A program made the position numbers and the translations under genes. Positions 61,650 to 64,000 of a stretch of DNA of 64,000 bases are shown here, piece by piece. Source of the stretch: Casuarius casuarius (lineage: Eukaryota > Chordata > Aves > Casuariiformes > Casuariidae); assembly GCA_003342895.1 (NCBI GenBank), contig PTFA01000405.1:376224-440223 (forward strand). The letters are read 5' to 3'. Each line of letters opens with the position of its first letter. The stretch's first letter is position 1. The notes under the pieces were generated by a model. It was not told the origin of the DNA, searched no databases, and saw only the letters and a program-made list of their open reading frames with translations.

Positions 61650-63720
61650 CTGGTTGTCAAAAAACAAGCAAACTTCACTAACTCTGTTCCAGTTTCCTTG
61701 CTATTTGTGCAGGCATAGAAAAGGCAGTGTGCCTGTGACCTTGCACATCGGGGCAGAGCTGCTGGTGCCTATTGACAGTGTAAGACTTCCAGGGGAGCTG
61801 CTGGAAGAGCCCTTCACATACTATATTCGTTATTTCACCACAATCAATCATTAGTGCATTGCAAAACAATGTCTGGGACCCAACCTAAGGGGTGAGAATG
61901 GCAGATGTCTGGTTTTAATTGGGACTCTTATGGGCTACAGAAGATGCTGTCCAAACAGGAGTTGTTTGCTTGAATCTAGCTAATCAAGCACAAGCTTAGA
62001 TTTCTGGCCAGCCTTACCCAAATATTCAGTGTTTGGGGATATTTTCATCTGGTGAGTCACTGAAATGCAGCCACTGCAATTTTACTAGACGTAATGGCAG
62101 CTGCAGAATAAAACTGTGTGAGGAAGGTAATGAGAAGTAGTTTATCCGGCTGAAAATTCAGAATTTAGTAGAATGTGGTTATCTGAAGTAACTAGACAAA
62201 AGAAATTGTTCAGGAATCCTGGAGTTTGCCAGATAACCACAGGATTAGAGGAGCATCCCCCTCTAAGGCACTGGACTGTCTACTCACAGCAGGACTGGCC
62301 ATCTCATGAGCACTGCAGCAAAACAGAGAGCAATGCCGGTGACTTTCCTGCCTCCTCTACCTTAGGATGGGCTGTTCGAAGAGGTGAGCCAAAAGATGCA
62401 CCATGGCAGCTGTACTGAGCAGGAACTAGTGAGCAGACTTTATTCTGTGTCTCTCCCATGAGACCACACCAGACCTGGCTTTCTGGCACCACTGGCAGAG
62501 AGCAGCTGCAGCCCAGTGCATCATCTGTACCCAGGAGAAGCCCATGCTCCACTGATGTCCTTTGCCTAAATAGGGCCGACAAAAGCAACTGAGGAAATTT
62601 GGCAGTTGCACCAGCTGGTTTGCTAGGTATCAGACAGGGTGTATGATGAGGCGGAGGTGCAGTTGCCTTGGGTGAGACCTGCATGCACTGCTGTGCTGTC
62701 AGAGCACTCTTTGCTGGGAAGAGGAAGGTGCCGTCCCCCAGCATGAATTGGTACAGAGGGGAAACAGAGAGGCAGAATTCACCTGTACTACTCCTTATTT
62801 TAAATTATTTAAACACACCCCTTTGCATCATCTGAGAGAAGAGGATCTCTATCCTTGGAGAGAGAGAGGAGGGCTCTTATCTCCTCTTTTACCAGGCCAG
62901 ATGTTGTCCCACCACCACCATCTCCACCTCCACCCCAGCTCTTCAAACCAGCAGGGCAGAAGCAGCAGGAAGATGATGAGGTCTTGTCAAATGCACCTCA
63001 GAGAAGGCTGGGTTAAAGCTGCAGGCACACTGCATTGTAGCATATACAAGCATCACATATTGCTGGCCTACTGACTGTATCTAGTCTAGAAAGTGGGAGT
63101 AATAATATTTATCTTAACAGTGTGTGCTTCAACTTTGATTTCAGTTATGGCATTACAAGCTATTCAACATGATTTTGGGGTCAAAAGTGAGTGAAATGGG
63201 GCCAAAATTAAATTTAATCTTGCTTTGCTGTGGTTTCTTTATCTGACAGTGTCAAAAACTCATGTTTCCTAAGATTACGATATGGTTGATTTTGAGCTGG
63301 AAAAGCTATTATATCCTTTCAGGTAACAGTCAAAGATGAAGAAAAAAATTTGCTTCCAGTACAGTGCTACACCACTCGCTTACTCAAGTGAGAAACTCAG
63401 GTAGTGCTGGCAGTCAGTAACTCAAAATTGCTGAACTTAATACCTCTAGCTGATCAAGCACAGCTTGAAAGAACAGCTCCTGTTTACTTGCAGCCTAATT
63501 TAGATTACATTGTTGTCCAGCAAGGTTACTTTGAGGAAAAGGATTTTGTTGCAAAGGTTCAGACTCTTATAAAACCCGAGCTGGTCATGCATTTCCCAAT
63601 AATAACTCCTGACACCACACTTACTAAGGAGCCAAAGCCATCTTTTCTGGATGAGAGTAGATGTGAATTTTCCAGGCTTGCTAAAACACATGGAAGTGAC
63701 CAAGCAGGAGGCAAAAAGAC

Positions 63721-63732
63721 TTTTTTTTTTTT
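63721..63732. repeat. T12 homopolymer
   Basis: Twelve T follow GGCAAAAAGAC. On the minus strand this is an A12 tract with AATAAAA beside it, but no retrocopy was recognised next to it. Confidence 0.85.
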
Positions 63733-64000
63733 ATTAGAGGTGTCAATATTAGTTTTATTTTCTTAGCTCCAGGCAGAGACACAGAAACAGGCAAAGAGAG
63801 ATAATGTCACATGCAAAGGCTGAAATAGCAAACAGCAGTGATTCCACTCTAAGCATGTGGTGAACACAAAAGTTATTGTACTCCCTTCTCTTCAATTATT
63901 AGTCACTTGACAACAGCTGTGTAAGCAATCAAATGCATTTTTCAGCAAGGAAGAAATGCATATTGCTAATAACTTTGCTAATGAAAACCAACAGGTTTTT

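Larger units (their letters stand above)
61445..64000. other. Gene-free DNA with one doubtful broken exon
   Basis: A CTCF-like site lies at 61631-61649. The region 62300-63000 is more GC-rich, with longer chance open frames but no domain. From 63323 to 63720 one frame stays open except for a single TGA, with an acceptor-like sequence in front of it. No other element was recognised. Confidence 0.55.

Noticed and set aside
62304..62744. 146-codon minus-strand open frame
   Set aside because: It lies in a locally GC-rich segment where stops are rarer. The protein has no domain, and no exon boundaries are evident.
1..64000. Bacterial or phage-type systems: operons, CRISPR arrays, toxin-antitoxin or defence islands
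   Set aside because: CR1 LINEs, CpG depletion outside one island, microsatellites and the absence of long dense open frames all indicate vertebrate nuclear DNA. No regularly spaced repeats were seen.
1..64000. tRNA, rRNA, U6 or other structured RNA genes
   Set aside because: No convincing A/B-box pair, rRNA segment or U6-type 5' end was noticed by eye. A tRNAscan and Rfam search would be decisive.

Overview
The window looks like a stretch of bird nuclear genome. The strongest evidence is repeat content. Several 5'-truncated CR1 LINE fragments lie in both orientations, there are eroded palindromic MITE-like repeats of the kind shared by birds and other reptiles, and interspersed repeats are otherwise sparse. 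Non-avian reptiles also carry CR1, but they usually show more SINEs and other LINEs, so bird is the best reading rather than proof. Species and chromosome cannot be told.

No protein-coding exon could be supported. The longest open frames (193 and 184 codons) are about what chance gives when 64 kb is read in six frames. None has a recognisable domain, and several use GTG starts that do not apply to a vertebrate gene. The window is therefore most likely intergenic or intronic DNA.

Layout: 1-7437 is AT-rich single-copy sequence with simple repeats, a 22-bp perfect palindrome, an octamer/homeodomain motif cluster and one ancient repeat remnant. 7438-8580 is a GC-rich, CpG-rich island interrupted by a 725-base run of N (7581-8305). 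It is the best candidate for a gene promoter or first exon, and the gap ends in a (GGGCC)n tract likely to form G-quadruplexes. About 8810-9665 is an old CR1 copy. 9670-49900 is mainly unassigned sequence with ancient palindromic repeats (10441-10572, 15227-15303, about 38100-38300), two weak CR1 3'-end remnants, and a promoter-like motif cluster at 46357-46440. 49955-50140 is a CR1 reverse transcriptase fragment. 56634-57110 is a better preserved CR1 3' end, and 61150-61440 is another CR1 reverse transcriptase fragment. A good CTCF-like site follows at 61631. The last kilobase holds a possible degenerate exon (63323-63720) with one in-frame stop.

Nothing here amounts to a new multi-gene system. 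The items most worth checking are the gapped CpG island, the RFX X-box plus YY1 cluster at 46.4 kb, the possible broken exon near 63.4 kb, and the homeodomain-rich blocks that may be conserved enhancers.
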